A DNA stretch of 64,000 nucleotides from Anaerolineales bacterium. GTDB taxonomy: Bacteria; Chloroflexota; Anaerolineae; JAAEKA01. Positions 28,208 through 37,200 of the stretch are shown here, in pieces. The stretch is from assembly GCA_020634615.1 (NCBI GenBank), contig JACKBI010000011.1:62001-126000 (forward strand), given 5' to 3'. The number at the start of each line of letters is the position of its first letter. The stretch's first letter is position 1. The position numbers and the translations under genes are program-made. Under the pieces are notes generated by a model. That model saw only the letters and a list, made by a program, of their open reading frames with translations. It was not told where the DNA came from and searched no databases.

Positions 28208-30019
28208 ATGGCAAAGTCAAACGAGTTACCCAAGGACGATCTGTACAAGCTGCGCCACAGCGCAGCCCACGTTATGGCCGAGGCGGTGGTGGAGCGCTAC
28301 CCCGAGGCGCGGGTCGCGATTGGCCCGCCCATCGAGGAGGGCTTCTACTACGATTTCGATCTGGGCAGGAATGCGGACGGTTCGGTGCGCACGTTCGCGC
28401 CCGATGACCTGGAGTGGATCGAAGGGCGCATGCGCCAGATCATTGGCGGCCGCTTCCCGTTCGAGTACCGCGAGGTCAGCGCAGCCGAGGCCAAGGCGCT
28501 GTTCGCCGATGAGCCGTACAAGCTGGAACTGATCGAGGGACTGGAACGTGGCAGCTTCGATGAGTACGGCGATCCGCTGGAAGAGGCGCCGGTCATCAGC
28601 ACCTACAAACACGATACGTTCGAGGACCTCTGTCGCGGGCCACACGTCGAGAACACGGGCAAGATTCCCGCGGACGGATTCAAACTGCTTAGCGTGGCCG
28701 GCGCCTACTGGCGCGGCGACGAAAAGCGGCCCATGTTGCAGCGCATCTACGGCACGGCCTGGAAGAACAAGAAGGACCTCAATGCCTATCTGAACCGGCT
28801 AGAGGAGGCCAAGAAGCGCGACCACCGCAAGGTCGGCAAGGAGCTGGATCTGTACAGCTCCGACTCCGACGACGTGGGCGGCGGGCTGATCCTGTGGCAT
28901 CCTAACGGCGCGCTGATGCGCCACCTGGCCGAGGAGTTCTGCAAGAACGAGCACCTGGCCCACGGCTATGTGCTGGCCTACACGCCGCACATCGGCCGCG
29001 CCAAGCTGTGGGAGACCAGCGGACATCTGGGGTTCTACGCCGACAGCATGTACTCGCCCATCGAGATCGAGGGGCAGGAGTACTACCTAAAGCCGATGAA
29101 CTGCCCCTTCCACGTCAACATCTTCAAGAGCCGGCTGCGTTCTTACCGCGACCTACCGGTGCGCATGGCGGAGTGGGGCACGGTCTACCGCTTCGAGCGC
29201 AGCGGCGTGCTGCACGGGCTGGCACGCGTGCGCGGCTTCACGCAGGACGACGCGCACCTCTTCTGCCGGCCCGACCAGATGCCCACTGAAATCGATCGGG
29301 TGCTTAACTTCTGTCTGCACATCCTGCGCAGCTTCGGTTTCACGGAGTTCAACGCCTATCTCAGCACCAAGCCAGAGAAGTCGGTTGGTCCAGAAGATTC
29401 CTGGATCGCGGCGGAGCATGCGCTGGAGGAAGCGCTCAAACGAGCTGAGATTCCATACGAGATCGACCCCGGTGGCGGCGCGTTCTACGGTCCCAAGATC
29501 GATCTCAAGATGCTGGACGCGCTGGGCCGCGAATGGCAGCTCAGCACAATCCAGTTTGACTTCAACCTGCCGGAACGCTTCGACTTGCATTACATCGGCG
29601 AGGATGGCATGCAGCACCAGCCGTACATGATCCACCGCGCGCTGCTGGGCAGCATGGAGAGGTTCTTCGCGGTACTGATCGAACACTACGGTGGCAACTT
29701 CCCGGTGTGGCTGCAGCCGCAGCAGGTTGCCGTCATCCCGATCACCGACCGCAACAACGAGTACGCCTATCAGGTGCAAGGCACGCTGGAAAAAGCCGGG
29801 CTGCGGGTCGAGGTCTACGACAACAGTGACCGCATGCAGGCCAAGGTGCGCGATGCCCAGCTGTTGAAAATACCCTACATGCTGGTGTTGGGCGATCAGG
29901 AAGAGGAGCAGGGTCTCGTCAATCTGCGCCTGCGCACGGGCGAACGGAAGGGCAACATGACGTTGGACGACTTCATCGCGATGGCGCAGGGGGTCGTCGC
30001 GAGCAAAGCGCTGATCTGA
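28208..30019 (+). CDS. thrS: Threonyl-tRNA synthetase
   Basis: A 603-residue class II aminoacyl-tRNA synthetase that charges tRNA-Thr. It begins directly with the editing domain (YKLRHSAAHVMAEAVVERYP, with the HxxxH zinc-type site), so the short N-terminal TGS domain found in the E. coli enzyme is absent, as in many shorter ThrRSs. Class II motif 2 includes TVYRFERSGVLHGLARVRGF and motif 3 HRALLGSMERFFAVL. Zinc-binding Cys is in YLKPMNCPFHVNIF. The C-terminal anticodon domain starts near residue 500 (VAVIPITDRNNEYA). The start is set by GGAGG before ATGGCAAAG; the longer upstream frame runs through the leader hairpin. Controlled by the T-box upstream. Confidence 0.97.
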   Translation: MAKSNELPKDDLYKLRHSAAHVMAEAVVERYPEARVAIGPPIEEGFYYDFDLGRNADGSVRTFAPDDLEWIEGRMRQIIGGRFPFEYREVSAAEAKALFADEPYKLELIEGLERGSFDEYGDPLEEAPVISTYKHDTFEDLCRGPHVENTGKIPADGFKLLSVAGAYWRGDEKRPMLQRIYGTAWKNKKDLNAYLNRLEEAKKRDHRKVGKELDLYSSDSDDVGGGLILWHPNGALMRHLAEEFCKNEHLAHGYVLAYTPHIGRAKLWETSGHLGFYADSMYSPIEIEGQEYYLKPMNCPFHVNIFKSRLRSYRDLPVRMAEWGTVYRFERSGVLHGLARVRGFTQDDAHLFCRPDQMPTEIDRVLNFCLHILRSFGFTEFNAYLSTKPEKSVGPEDSWIAAEHALEEALKRAEIPYEIDPGGGAFYGPKIDLKMLDALGREWQLSTIQFDFNLPERFDLHYIGEDGMQHQPYMIHRALLGSMERFFAVLIEHYGGNFPVWLQPQQVAVIPITDRNNEYAYQVQGTLEKAGLRVEVYDNSDRMQAKVRDAQLLKIPYMLVLGDQEEEQGLVNLRLRTGERKGNMTLDDFIAMAQGVVASKALI

Positions 30020-30081
30020 GCCGCATCTATTGCTTGGTTGTCGCTCGGGCCGGTCTGCGACCGAGCCAGGGCAGTAGTGAC

Positions 30082-30122
30082 AAAAAGCAGGGAATGGCCA
30101 ACGAGGCTGTTTCCTGCTTTTG
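30082..30122 (+). terminator. Terminator after thrS
   Basis: An AAAAGCAGG(G)AA arm pairs with TTCCTGCTTTT followed by GTTTG, about 65 bases after the stop. Confidence 0.55.
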
Positions 30123-30198
30123 TTTGCGGCCGCCCCGTAACCTTACACCCAATTGCTGTACCGCACCGAGTTTTAAGGTGTATGTGAAATAAAAGCTG

Positions 30199-30227
30199 TT
30201 GATTATGGCTGGTGGGTGTGATATGAT
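30199..30227 (+). promoter_or_regulatory. Promoter of the tail-collar operon
   Basis: TTGATT (30199-30204), a 17-base spacer and TATGAT (30222-30227), about 190 bases before the first start codon. Confidence 0.65.
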
Positions 30228-30271
30228 GGTTCGGTCAGCTTCCCCATCCATCCTTCGCAAACCAACCCAGC

Positions 30272-30351
30272 GCCTGGGCCGTTTTCTCTGGACCCAGGCC
30301 AATATCATGCTCGCCCGAATCCGCCATGGTTGACCATGGGTTCATTCGGGC
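30272..30351 (+). promoter_or_regulatory. Structured 5' leader of the tail-collar operon
   Basis: Two hairpins follow the promoter. The first is GCCTGGG/CCCAGGC (30272-30278 and 30293-30299). The second is nested: GCCCGAAT/ATTCGGGC (30313-30320 and 30344-30351) encloses CCATGG TTGA CCATGG (30324-30339). No coding function is seen; a regulatory or stability role is inferred. Confidence 0.4.
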
Positions 30352-30415
30352 AGCGTATCGACCAGGTGGCAAGCCACAGGCAGGCCACGCAGCTACAACA
30401 GAAGGAGTATTTCTT

Positions 30416-30928
30416 ATGAGCGAACCGTTCCTTGCCGAGATCCGCATCGTCGGCTTCAACTTCGCGCCGCGCGGTTGGGCTACATGCGACGGGCAGATTC
30501 TGCCTATCAACCAAAACCAGGCGCTCTTTTCGCTGCTGGGCACCACCTACGGCGGCGACGGCCGCACCACGTTTGCATTGCCCGACCTGCGCGGCCGCAC
30601 GCCTGCCCATGTTGGCGACTCTGGCGGCGGATGGGCGATCACACAAGGCCAGAAATCTGGCGAAGAAACCCACACCCTGAGCGTCGGCGAGATCGCCTCC
30701 CACACCCACCAAGCAATGGGGTCCAGCGCTCAGGCCAACAACAACGACCCCACCGGCCACGTCCTGGCGCAGTCTGGGACGATCTATGGTCCAGCCAGCA
30801 GCCTCACCCCGATGCGGGCCGGTTCCATCGGCAACGCCGGCGGCGGGCAAGCCCACGACAACATGCAGCCCTACCTTGCGCTGAACTTCGTCATCGCGCT
30901 ACAGGGTCTCTTCCCCTCCAGGAACTAA
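30416..30928 (+). CDS. Phage tail collar / microcystin-dependent-protein-like (MdpB-type), copy 1
   Basis: A 170-residue protein with a tail-collar domain at residues 3-60 (FLAEIRIVGFNFAPRGWATC, then NQALFSLLGTTYGGDGRTTF and LPDLRGRTP) and a conserved end (AHDNMQPYLALNFVIALQG). Such proteins resemble the receptor-binding tip of short phage tail fibres. In bacteria they usually occur as small tandem families with methyltransferase and GNAT neighbours, and are suspected surface or secreted structures. No signal peptide is visible. AAGGAG precedes the ATG; the 30-codon upstream extension is rejected. First gene of the operon. Confidence 0.85.
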   Translation: MSEPFLAEIRIVGFNFAPRGWATCDGQILPINQNQALFSLLGTTYGGDGRTTFALPDLRGRTPAHVGDSGGGWAITQGQKSGEETHTLSVGEIASHTHQAMGSSAQANNNDPTGHVLAQSGTIYGPASSLTPMRAGSIGNAGGGQAHDNMQPYLALNFVIALQGLFPSRN

Positions 30929-30938
30929 GGAGTTATTC

Positions 30939-31463
30939 ATGTCAGAACCATTTGTCGGCGAAATCAGAATGTTTGCCGGAAACTTCGCGCCGCAGGGCTG
31001 GGCATTCTGCGATGGCCAGTTGCTGGCCATCTCCCAGAACGATGCACTGTTCTCCTTGCTGGGGACGATCTACGGCGGCGACGGCCAGACCACCTTCGCC
31101 TTGCCCGATCTGCGCGGCCGCATCCCCGTTCATATGGGCAGCGGGCCTGGCCTGTCGCCGCGGCAGCTTGGCTCCAACGGTGGAAATGAAACCGTCACAC
31201 TGACGGTCAACCAGCTTCCTCCCCACAGCCATGCACTGAACGGAACGGACGCGGCGGCCACCGCTAATAGCCCTGCCGGCAACGTGCCGGCCGCGTCCAA
31301 CACCATTGATCTGTACGCGACGGCCGATCCCGTGGCCAGCGATGCGCTGGCGTCGTCGTCGTTAGGAAACAGCGGGGGAAGCCAGCCGCATAGCAATTTG
31401 ATGCCCTTCCTTTGCGTCAACTTCATCATTGCGCTGTTTGGCATCTATCCGTCGCGCCAATAG
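30939..31463 (+). CDS. Phage tail collar / MdpB-type protein, copy 2
   Basis: A 174-residue paralogue of the preceding gene, 10 bases downstream. The N-terminal collar is nearly the same (MSEPFVGEIRMFAGNFAPQG, then LRGRIPVHMGSGPGL). The middle (TVNQLPPHSHALNGTDAAA) has the HxH segment common to this family, and the end is LMPFLCVNFIIALFGIYPS. The variable region between about residues 95 and 145 differs from both neighbours, as expected for a specificity-determining tip. Same operon. Confidence 0.85.
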   Translation: MSEPFVGEIRMFAGNFAPQGWAFCDGQLLAISQNDALFSLLGTIYGGDGQTTFALPDLRGRIPVHMGSGPGLSPRQLGSNGGNETVTLTVNQLPPHSHALNGTDAAATANSPAGNVPAASNTIDLYATADPVASDALASSSLGNSGGSQPHSNLMPFLCVNFIIALFGIYPSRQ

Positions 31464-31468
31464 CCGAA

Positions 31469-31569
31469 GGTAATCAGTGATCAGTAATCAGTAATCAGTA
31501 GGCAGAGGACGGCCTGTCAAGTTCCGCCAACCGCCAACCGATCACCGATTACTGATTACCGATTACTGT
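31469..31569. repeat. Inverted-repeat element, AATCAGTAATCAGT arms
   Basis: The left arm (31471-31500) repeats TAATCAGT units. The right arm (31540-31570) is an imperfect inverted copy (ATTACTGATTACCGATTACTG). It lies between the second and third tail-collar genes. Confidence 0.7.
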
Positions 31570-31600
31570 CCGCCGACCATTGATCAAGGAGTCAATATTC

Positions 31601-32125
31601 ATGTCCGAACCTTTCATTGCGGAGATCCGCATCTTTGCCGGCAACTTTGCGCCGCGCGGCTGGGCCTTATGCGACGGGCAGTTGCTGCCTATTTCGCAGA
31701 ACACGGCCCTCTTTTCCCTCATCGGAACCATCTATGGCGGCGACGGGCGCACCACAACCGCCCTGCCCAACCTGCAAGGGCGCGCGCCCATGCATCCGGG
31801 CCATGGGCCTGGCCTGACAACACGCCAGGTAGGCCAGCGGGGCGGCACTGAGACAGAGACCCTGACTGAGGCGCAGTTGCCCAGCCATAACCACGGACTG
31901 CAGGCCGCGCTGTCACGCGCCGGCGTCGGCAACCCGGCCGGCAACGCGCTCAACCGTTCCACGGGCGAGCAAGCCTATCAGACCGACGCCAGCAACAACC
32001 TGGTTCCCATGGCGTCGCAAATGGTGGGCAACAGCGGCGGCAGCCAGGCCCACAACAACATGCAGCCCTATCTGGGCTTGAACTTCATCATTGCGCTGGT
32101 GGGTCTCTATCCCAGCCGTAGCTAG
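31601..32125 (+). CDS. Phage tail collar / MdpB-type protein, copy 3
   Basis: A 174-residue third paralogue: MSEPFIAEIRIFAGNFAPRG, LQGRAPMHPGHGPGLTTRQV, the LPSHNHGLQAALSRAG segment with HNH at the family's HxH position, and the end MQPYLGLNFIIALVGLYPS. The seven-codon upstream extension of the frame is rejected in favour of the ATG preceded by AAGGAG. An AATCAGT-type repeat element separates it from copy 2, showing that these elements insert or persist within operons. A hairpin element follows its stop. Confidence 0.85.
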   Translation: MSEPFIAEIRIFAGNFAPRGWALCDGQLLPISQNTALFSLIGTIYGGDGRTTTALPNLQGRAPMHPGHGPGLTTRQVGQRGGTETETLTEAQLPSHNHGLQAALSRAGVGNPAGNALNRSTGEQAYQTDASNNLVPMASQMVGNSGGSQAHNNMQPYLGLNFIIALVGLYPSRS

Positions 32126-32129
32126 ATCC

Positions 32130-32212
32130 AGGTGACTGGCACTTCGACTCGCTTCGGTCGACGACCAACTGCGAGACAGAAAAACGCTCAGCGATTGAAG
32201 TGCCAGTCACCT
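32130..32212. repeat. Inverted-repeat element, AGGTGACTGGCACTTC arms
   Basis: Perfect 16-base inverted arms (32130-32145 and 32197-32212) in an 83-bp element between the third tail-collar gene and the methyltransferase-like gene. The hairpin could also work as a partial terminator. Confidence 0.8.
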
Positions 32213-32246
32213 TCAATGAGGTGGGTTTTGGGCCGGGATACACGAA

Positions 32247-33296
32247 ATGAGACCCCTCTTGCGGGCTGCTACTGACACTATCTTGAATCCTGCCGCCGAC
32301 CGGGCAGCCATCCGGTCGGCGGTGTTTGAACTTCACGAACTGTTCTCCACCATTGGCGGAGTTCGGGAAGACCATGGGCGCCCGGAGCTTGACCGCGACG
32401 CGTGGCTGGCCGGGGGAATGGCGGTCTCGCCGCTGCTGGCCGCGCGCTGCCTGACCGAGGTATACCGCACGGCGCAGTTTCTGCGCGGCGTCTACGCAGC
32501 CATCGGCGCAGCCATGCAGCGCTTTCCCGGCCAACGCCTGCAGATTCTCTACCCCGGCTGTGGCCCCTTTGCCACGCTGCTGCTCCCGCTGACCTCGCAG
32601 TTTGGACCGGAGCAGATCGAGATCACCCTGATCGAGGCTCAGCCGCAGTCCGTGCAGTCGGTTCGGCGGTTGATCGACGCGCTGGGGCTTGACGCCTGGT
32701 TCGCCGCTGTGGTCCAGGGCGACGCGCTGGATTACCGCCATCCGCCCGGCCAGCCGCTGCACATGCTGGTGCTGGAGGTCATGCAGGGCGCGCTGGCGCG
32801 CGAGCCCCAGGCTGCGCTGACATTGCATCTGCTGCCCCAGCTTGCCCCCGGCGGCATCCTCGTCCCGCAGAAAATCGTGGTCGATGCCTGCCTGACCAGC
32901 CAGGCCAGGGAGGATTTCGCCACCCTGGAGCGGCGGGACGCCACAGGGTTCCCCGTGGACCACAGCAATCTGGCGCGGCAACGGATACCGCTGGGCCGGC
33001 TTCTGGAGCTGTCCAGCGACAGCGCCGCTGGTTGCGGGAGCAATGGCCACGCCGGCCGGTGGCCGCCGGTGACCGTCGCCGTGCCGTCGCGTCCGGCAGA
33101 GGAAAACCAGTTCATGCTGCTGACGACGGTCCATATCTTCGGGGACGTGGTGATTCGCGACTACGAGTCCGAGGTCTCACACCCGGTCATCCTCTACGAT
33201 CTGAACAGCGTTGCCAGCGGCGCAGAGATCGAGTTTACCTACGCGACCGGCAGCAAGCCCGGTTTTCGCTACACGGTGGCAGAGTCCCGGCCATGA
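32247..33296 (+). CDS. SAM-dependent methyltransferase-like protein of the tail-collar operon
   Basis: A 349-residue protein with a class I methyltransferase-like core. Motif I is LQILYPGCGPFATLLLPLTS near residue 105, followed by the acidic strand end ITLIEAQ and HMLVLEVMQGALAREPQ at the motif IV position. The C-terminal 100 residues form a beta-rich extension (FMLLTTVHIFGDVVIRDYES). This resembles the PRMT-like layout of a Rossmann core plus beta barrel. It is translationally coupled to the GNAT gene (ATGA overlap), so the two modifying enzymes probably act together, perhaps on the tail-collar proteins. The substrate is unknown. Confidence 0.65.
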   Translation: MRPLLRAATDTILNPAADRAAIRSAVFELHELFSTIGGVREDHGRPELDRDAWLAGGMAVSPLLAARCLTEVYRTAQFLRGVYAAIGAAMQRFPGQRLQILYPGCGPFATLLLPLTSQFGPEQIEITLIEAQPQSVQSVRRLIDALGLDAWFAAVVQGDALDYRHPPGQPLHMLVLEVMQGALAREPQAALTLHLLPQLAPGGILVPQKIVVDACLTSQAREDFATLERRDATGFPVDHSNLARQRIPLGRLLELSSDSAAGCGSNGHAGRWPPVTVAVPSRPAEENQFMLLTTVHIFGDVVIRDYESEVSHPVILYDLNSVASGAEIEFTYATGSKPGFRYTVAESRP

Positions 33297-33805
33297 TCCA
33301 ATCCACTACCCTCCGCCCGGCCAGCGACAACGACCTGGAGTTCCTCTACCGGGTCTACGCCAGCACGCGCACAGAGGAACTGGCTGTGGTTCCCTGGAGC
33401 GCGGCAGAGAAGGACGCCTTTCTCAGGATGCAGTTCGAGGCGCAGCATCGCTATTATCACCAACAGTTTGTCGCCGCCAGCTTTGACATTGTGCTGCGTC
33501 ACGGGGAGCCGGCTGGCCGCCTTTATGTCGAAGAGCGTCCCGACGAGATCCGCATCATCGACATTGCCCTGTTGCCCCGCTACCGGGGCCGCGGCATCGG
33601 CTCCGCCCTGCTGCAAGACATTCTGGAGCGGGGCGCGGCGCTGGCGCTGCCGGTGCGCATTCACGTCGAGAAAAACAACCCGGCCCTGAGCCTCTACCAC
33701 CGGCTGTGCTTCCGGCAAGTCGAGGATCAGGGCGTGTATTACCTGATGGAGTGGACGCCAGCAAGTCCACAACCTGGAAACGAAGGAACGAATGGACACC
33801 CTTGA
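33293..33805 (+). CDS. GNAT-family N-acetyltransferase
   Basis: A 170-residue GNAT. The acetyl-CoA-binding motif A reads ALLPRYRGRGIGSALLQDIL (RGRGIG) near residue 95, followed by VEKNNPALSLYHRLCFRQVE (motif B). The ATG overlaps the methyltransferase stop by four bases; the longer upstream frame is a shadow of that gene. It overlaps the DUF6916 gene by 14 bases. GNATs of this type recur next to tail-collar genes in other bacteria, suggesting acetylation of these proteins or of a surface partner; that is inference. Confidence 0.87.
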   Translation: MIQSTTLRPASDNDLEFLYRVYASTRTEELAVVPWSAAEKDAFLRMQFEAQHRYYHQQFVAASFDIVLRHGEPAGRLYVEERPDEIRIIDIALLPRYRGRGIGSALLQDILERGAALALPVRIHVEKNNPALSLYHRLCFRQVEDQGVYYLMEWTPASPQPGNEGTNGHP

Positions 33806-34097
33806 CCAGTTGGAGATGGCCGATTTCGCCGGACATCTCAATGAATCGTTTGCCGTCCAATTAACCGATGGTGACGCCTACGCCCTGGAGCTGATAGAAG
33901 TATCTGAACTGTCCAGGCCGCCGGATCAGCCGGGCCGGCAGCCCTTTGCGCTGATCTTTCGAAACGCGCGTACGGACGCGTATCTTGCCCAGGCTACCCA
34001 CTTGTTGACGCATGAAGACTTGGGTTCGCTGTCGCTGTTCCTGGTGCCTCTCGGCCCACAGCAGGATGGCATGCACTACGAAGCATTGTTCACCTAG
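33792..34097 (+). CDS. DUF6916-like small protein of the tail-collar operon
   Basis: A 101-residue protein that begins inside the end of the GNAT gene. It has the pattern of the DUF6916 family that accompanies MdpB/tail-collar genes: an N-terminal FAGHLNESFAVQLTDGDA strand pair, ALELIEVSEL, PFALIFRNAR, and the conserved end LGSLSLFLVPLGPQQDGMHY. Mostly beta strands are predicted. It has no signal peptide or catalytic motif. Function unknown; constant co-occurrence suggests a chaperone or structural partner. Last gene of the operon. Confidence 0.7.
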   Translation: MDTLDQLEMADFAGHLNESFAVQLTDGDAYALELIEVSELSRPPDQPGRQPFALIFRNARTDAYLAQATHLLTHEDLGSLSLFLVPLGPQQDGMHYEALFT

Positions 34098-34108
34098 TAG
34101 CCGTTGTA

Positions 34109-34188
34109 GGACTGACAGTCCTGGTCAATCACCAGAGCTGCAAATGACGCGACAGTCAGTTTGTCGCAAGACCAGGACTGTCAGTCCT
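34109..34188. repeat. Inverted-repeat element, AGGACTGACAGTCCTGGT arms
   Basis: Perfect 18-base inverted arms (34109-34126 and 34171-34188), each containing the self-palindrome AGGACTG-A-CAGTCCT, with a 44-base spacer. It is an 80-bp element between the DUF6916 gene and the large surface-protein gene. Confidence 0.87.
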
Positions 34189-34235
34189 CCGCAGCCTTAC
34201 GTAGTTACATTCTGTTGGAGAAGGAGATACCACCC

Positions 34236-37200
34236 ATGAATCGTGTCGTTAGCATTAACCTGAAAGCGTTGACTTCGTTTCTTCGGCTGGCGCTAATCGC
34301 CGTCCTGATGCTGTCGCTGCTGCCGGCGCTGCCAGTTGCAGCAGCAAACGCCGCTGTCCCGGCATCTGTCGAACATCGCACGGAACTGGACGCCCCCGCA
34401 GCCGCGCCACTGCCAGCCTTCGGTGCAGCCGGGGCGCAGATATCGCTCGCCGCGGCCCGCGGCGCGAGCGTGCTGTCCCTGCCGGTTGCAGCGCCGGCGC
34501 GCGCGCCCGACGCGCCCGTTATCACGGCCACCAAGACGGACGCGTTGTTCAACGACCTGCCGCCGGCCGGCCCGACTGCCGGCGACACGATTCGTTACAC
34601 CATCACCGTAGTCAACAGCGGCAGCACGGACGCTCTTAACACGGCCCTGGCGGACACGATCGATTCGCTCACCACGCTGGTAGGCGGCTCGCTGCGCACC
34701 ACGCCCATCGCCCGCAACGACGGCGTCTATCAAGTGCTGGGTAACGTTGGGATCACGGTCCCGGCCGCAGGCGGTGTGCTGGTGAACGACAATGATCCCG
34801 ACGGCCAGACTGTGTCCGTCGTTCCCGCTGCCGGGGGTACCGTCAACGGTGGCGCCTTTGCCATCGCCAGCGATGGCAGCTTCTCCTATTCGCCGCCGGC
34901 CGGCTATGAAGGCCCCGACAGCTTCAGCTACACAGCGCAAGACTTGGACGGCAACCAGGACTCCGCGACGGTGACGCTGAACGTCAGCAGCATGATCTGG
35001 TTCATCAACAACACGGCTGGCGCCGGCGACGGTCGCCTCAGCTCCCCGTTCAACAGCCTTGCGGCGTTCAACGCGGCCCAGGGCGCCACTCAGCCCAACG
35101 CCAAGCCGGGCGATTCGATCTTCATCTACAGCGGCAGCGGCGCCTACGCGAGCGGCATAGTCCTGCAAAACAGCCAGTTGCTCGTTGGCCAGGGCGCTAC
35201 CGCCACGATCCAGGCGATCACCGGCATCACGCCGCCTGCCTTCAGCAACGCATTGCCCGCGACAGGCGGAAGCAAACCGACCATTCAGAACAGTGGCGGA
35301 GATGGCATAGCGCTGGCTGCCAACAATTTGGTGCGCGGCCTCACAGCCGGCAACGCCAGCGGCTCCGGCCTGGCCGGCAGCAACGTGGGCACGCTCACCG
35401 TCAGCGAGGTGATCGTCAACAACGCTACCGGCGGCGGCATCGAGGTGGCTACGGGCACGCTGGCTGTGACGTTGCAAAGCCTGACCACGACCAGCAGCAG
35501 CGACGAAGGGATCGACCTGACCGCCGTCGCCGGATCGTTCACCGTATCCGCCGGCAGCGTCAGCAACACGAACAGCCGGGCGATCAACATCGACGGCAAC
35601 CCGTCGCTGGCGCTGAACGTTACCCTGACCAGTGTCTCATCCAGCAACACGACCAAAGGCGTTCAACTGCGGGACACCACCGGCAGCTTCACCGTCACCG
35701 GCACCGGCGTAACTGACGGCACCGGCGGCACGATCCAGACCATCACCCAGCGCGGTTTCGAGGCCATCAGCGCCCAGAACATCGCGCTGAGCAACATGAA
35801 CTTCACCAACGCCACCACGGCCAACGGCGTCGCGCCGGGCACGGCGACCTGCAACATCGCCGAGCCGAGCGGCTTCACCAACACCGGCTGCAACGCGCCC
35901 ATCTACCTGGAAACGGTCACCGGCGTCAGCCTGACCAATCTGACGATCAACGGCAGCGCGCAGAACGGCATCAACGGCAACTTGGTCACCAACTTCTCGC
36001 TGGTCAACTCCGACCTCAGCAACATCGGCAACGAGAACCTGGAGAACGGCGTCCAGTTCCTGAACCTGCTGGGAACCAACACCTTCAACAACGTGTCGAT
36101 CGTCGGCTCGTTCACCCGCAACGCGTTGATCGAGAATGTCCAGGGCTCATCGACTATCAACCTGCTGAACTCGACCATCAACACGGCGCTGGGACAGGAT
36201 GGCTTCTTCGTCAAGGGCGCCAGCCGCGACGGCAACAACGCCACCATCACCTTCAACGTCATCGACAGCAGCTTCACCCAGAACCAAGCGTCGCAGCTCA
36301 AGGCGCACGCCGAGGAAAACAGCCAGGTGACCGTTGACATCACTGGCAACTCGTTCACCGGCAACGCGGCCGTGGTCGGCAACTCGGGCATCGACCTGGC
36401 CGCGCGCGACTCGGCGACCCTCAACTTCGACGTCATCGGCACGGGGGGCAATCCGCAGACCTTCAACAATGGGCGCAGCCATGCGGTGAACGTCTTCATC
36501 TCCGGCGGCGGCACAGGCATCGGGACGGTCTCAGGCAACACCATCAACGGTTCGGTGGTCGGCGCCGGCGTGCGGGCAATCGCTGAGGTGAGCGACAGCG
36601 GCAATCCCGCCCTCACCATCAACATCAGCAACAACGACATCAACGCTGTCGCCGGAACAGGGCTGGCCGCCATCGATGTCCGGTCCCGGCAAGGCGTTGT
36701 GGCAGCTACCGGTGTTGCCAACGTGCAGGCCACCATCAGCAACAACGGGGTGGACGTCACCAACACCGCCGACGCCAACATCCAGTTCTACATCAACAGC
36801 GGCAACACCCTCTGCGGCAACGTCACGAACAACACCGCGACCGGCGTGCCTTTCTTCACCGACTCATTCTATGTGGGTAACCCGGTCTCCGGCGACTCCA
36901 ACGGGCCGGGCATTGCCCAGTTGCAAGGCTGGACCGGCAACATCGACACCACCTGGAACAACAACGGCAACACGCCGGTCAACTCCGCCTTCAACGAGGG
37001 CACCGCGCCGGTGGCCGCGACGTGCGCGACGGTTCCGCCGGCGCCGGCGCACGAGCCCGAGGGTGGCACATCATCGGCGGAAGGTAATCAGTTATCAGTG
37101 ATCAGTGATCAGTTGTCGCATGGGGCCGGAGTGGAGCAGCAGACGGACTTCCGGCTGGCGGCGGCGTTTAACTTGTCCATCGACCAGCCCGCCGCGCCCG

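Noticed and set aside
30416..32125. Prophage tail region
   Set aside because: Only collar-domain proteins are present; no capsid, terminase, portal, baseplate, integrase or lysis genes are seen, and the methyltransferase-GNAT-DUF6916 context is that of host MdpB-type operons.
34293..36781. Minus-strand open frames opposite the beta-helix protein
   Set aside because: Repetitive Gly/Asn/Thr codons on the plus strand produce long valine- and arginine-rich antisense frames without any family signature.
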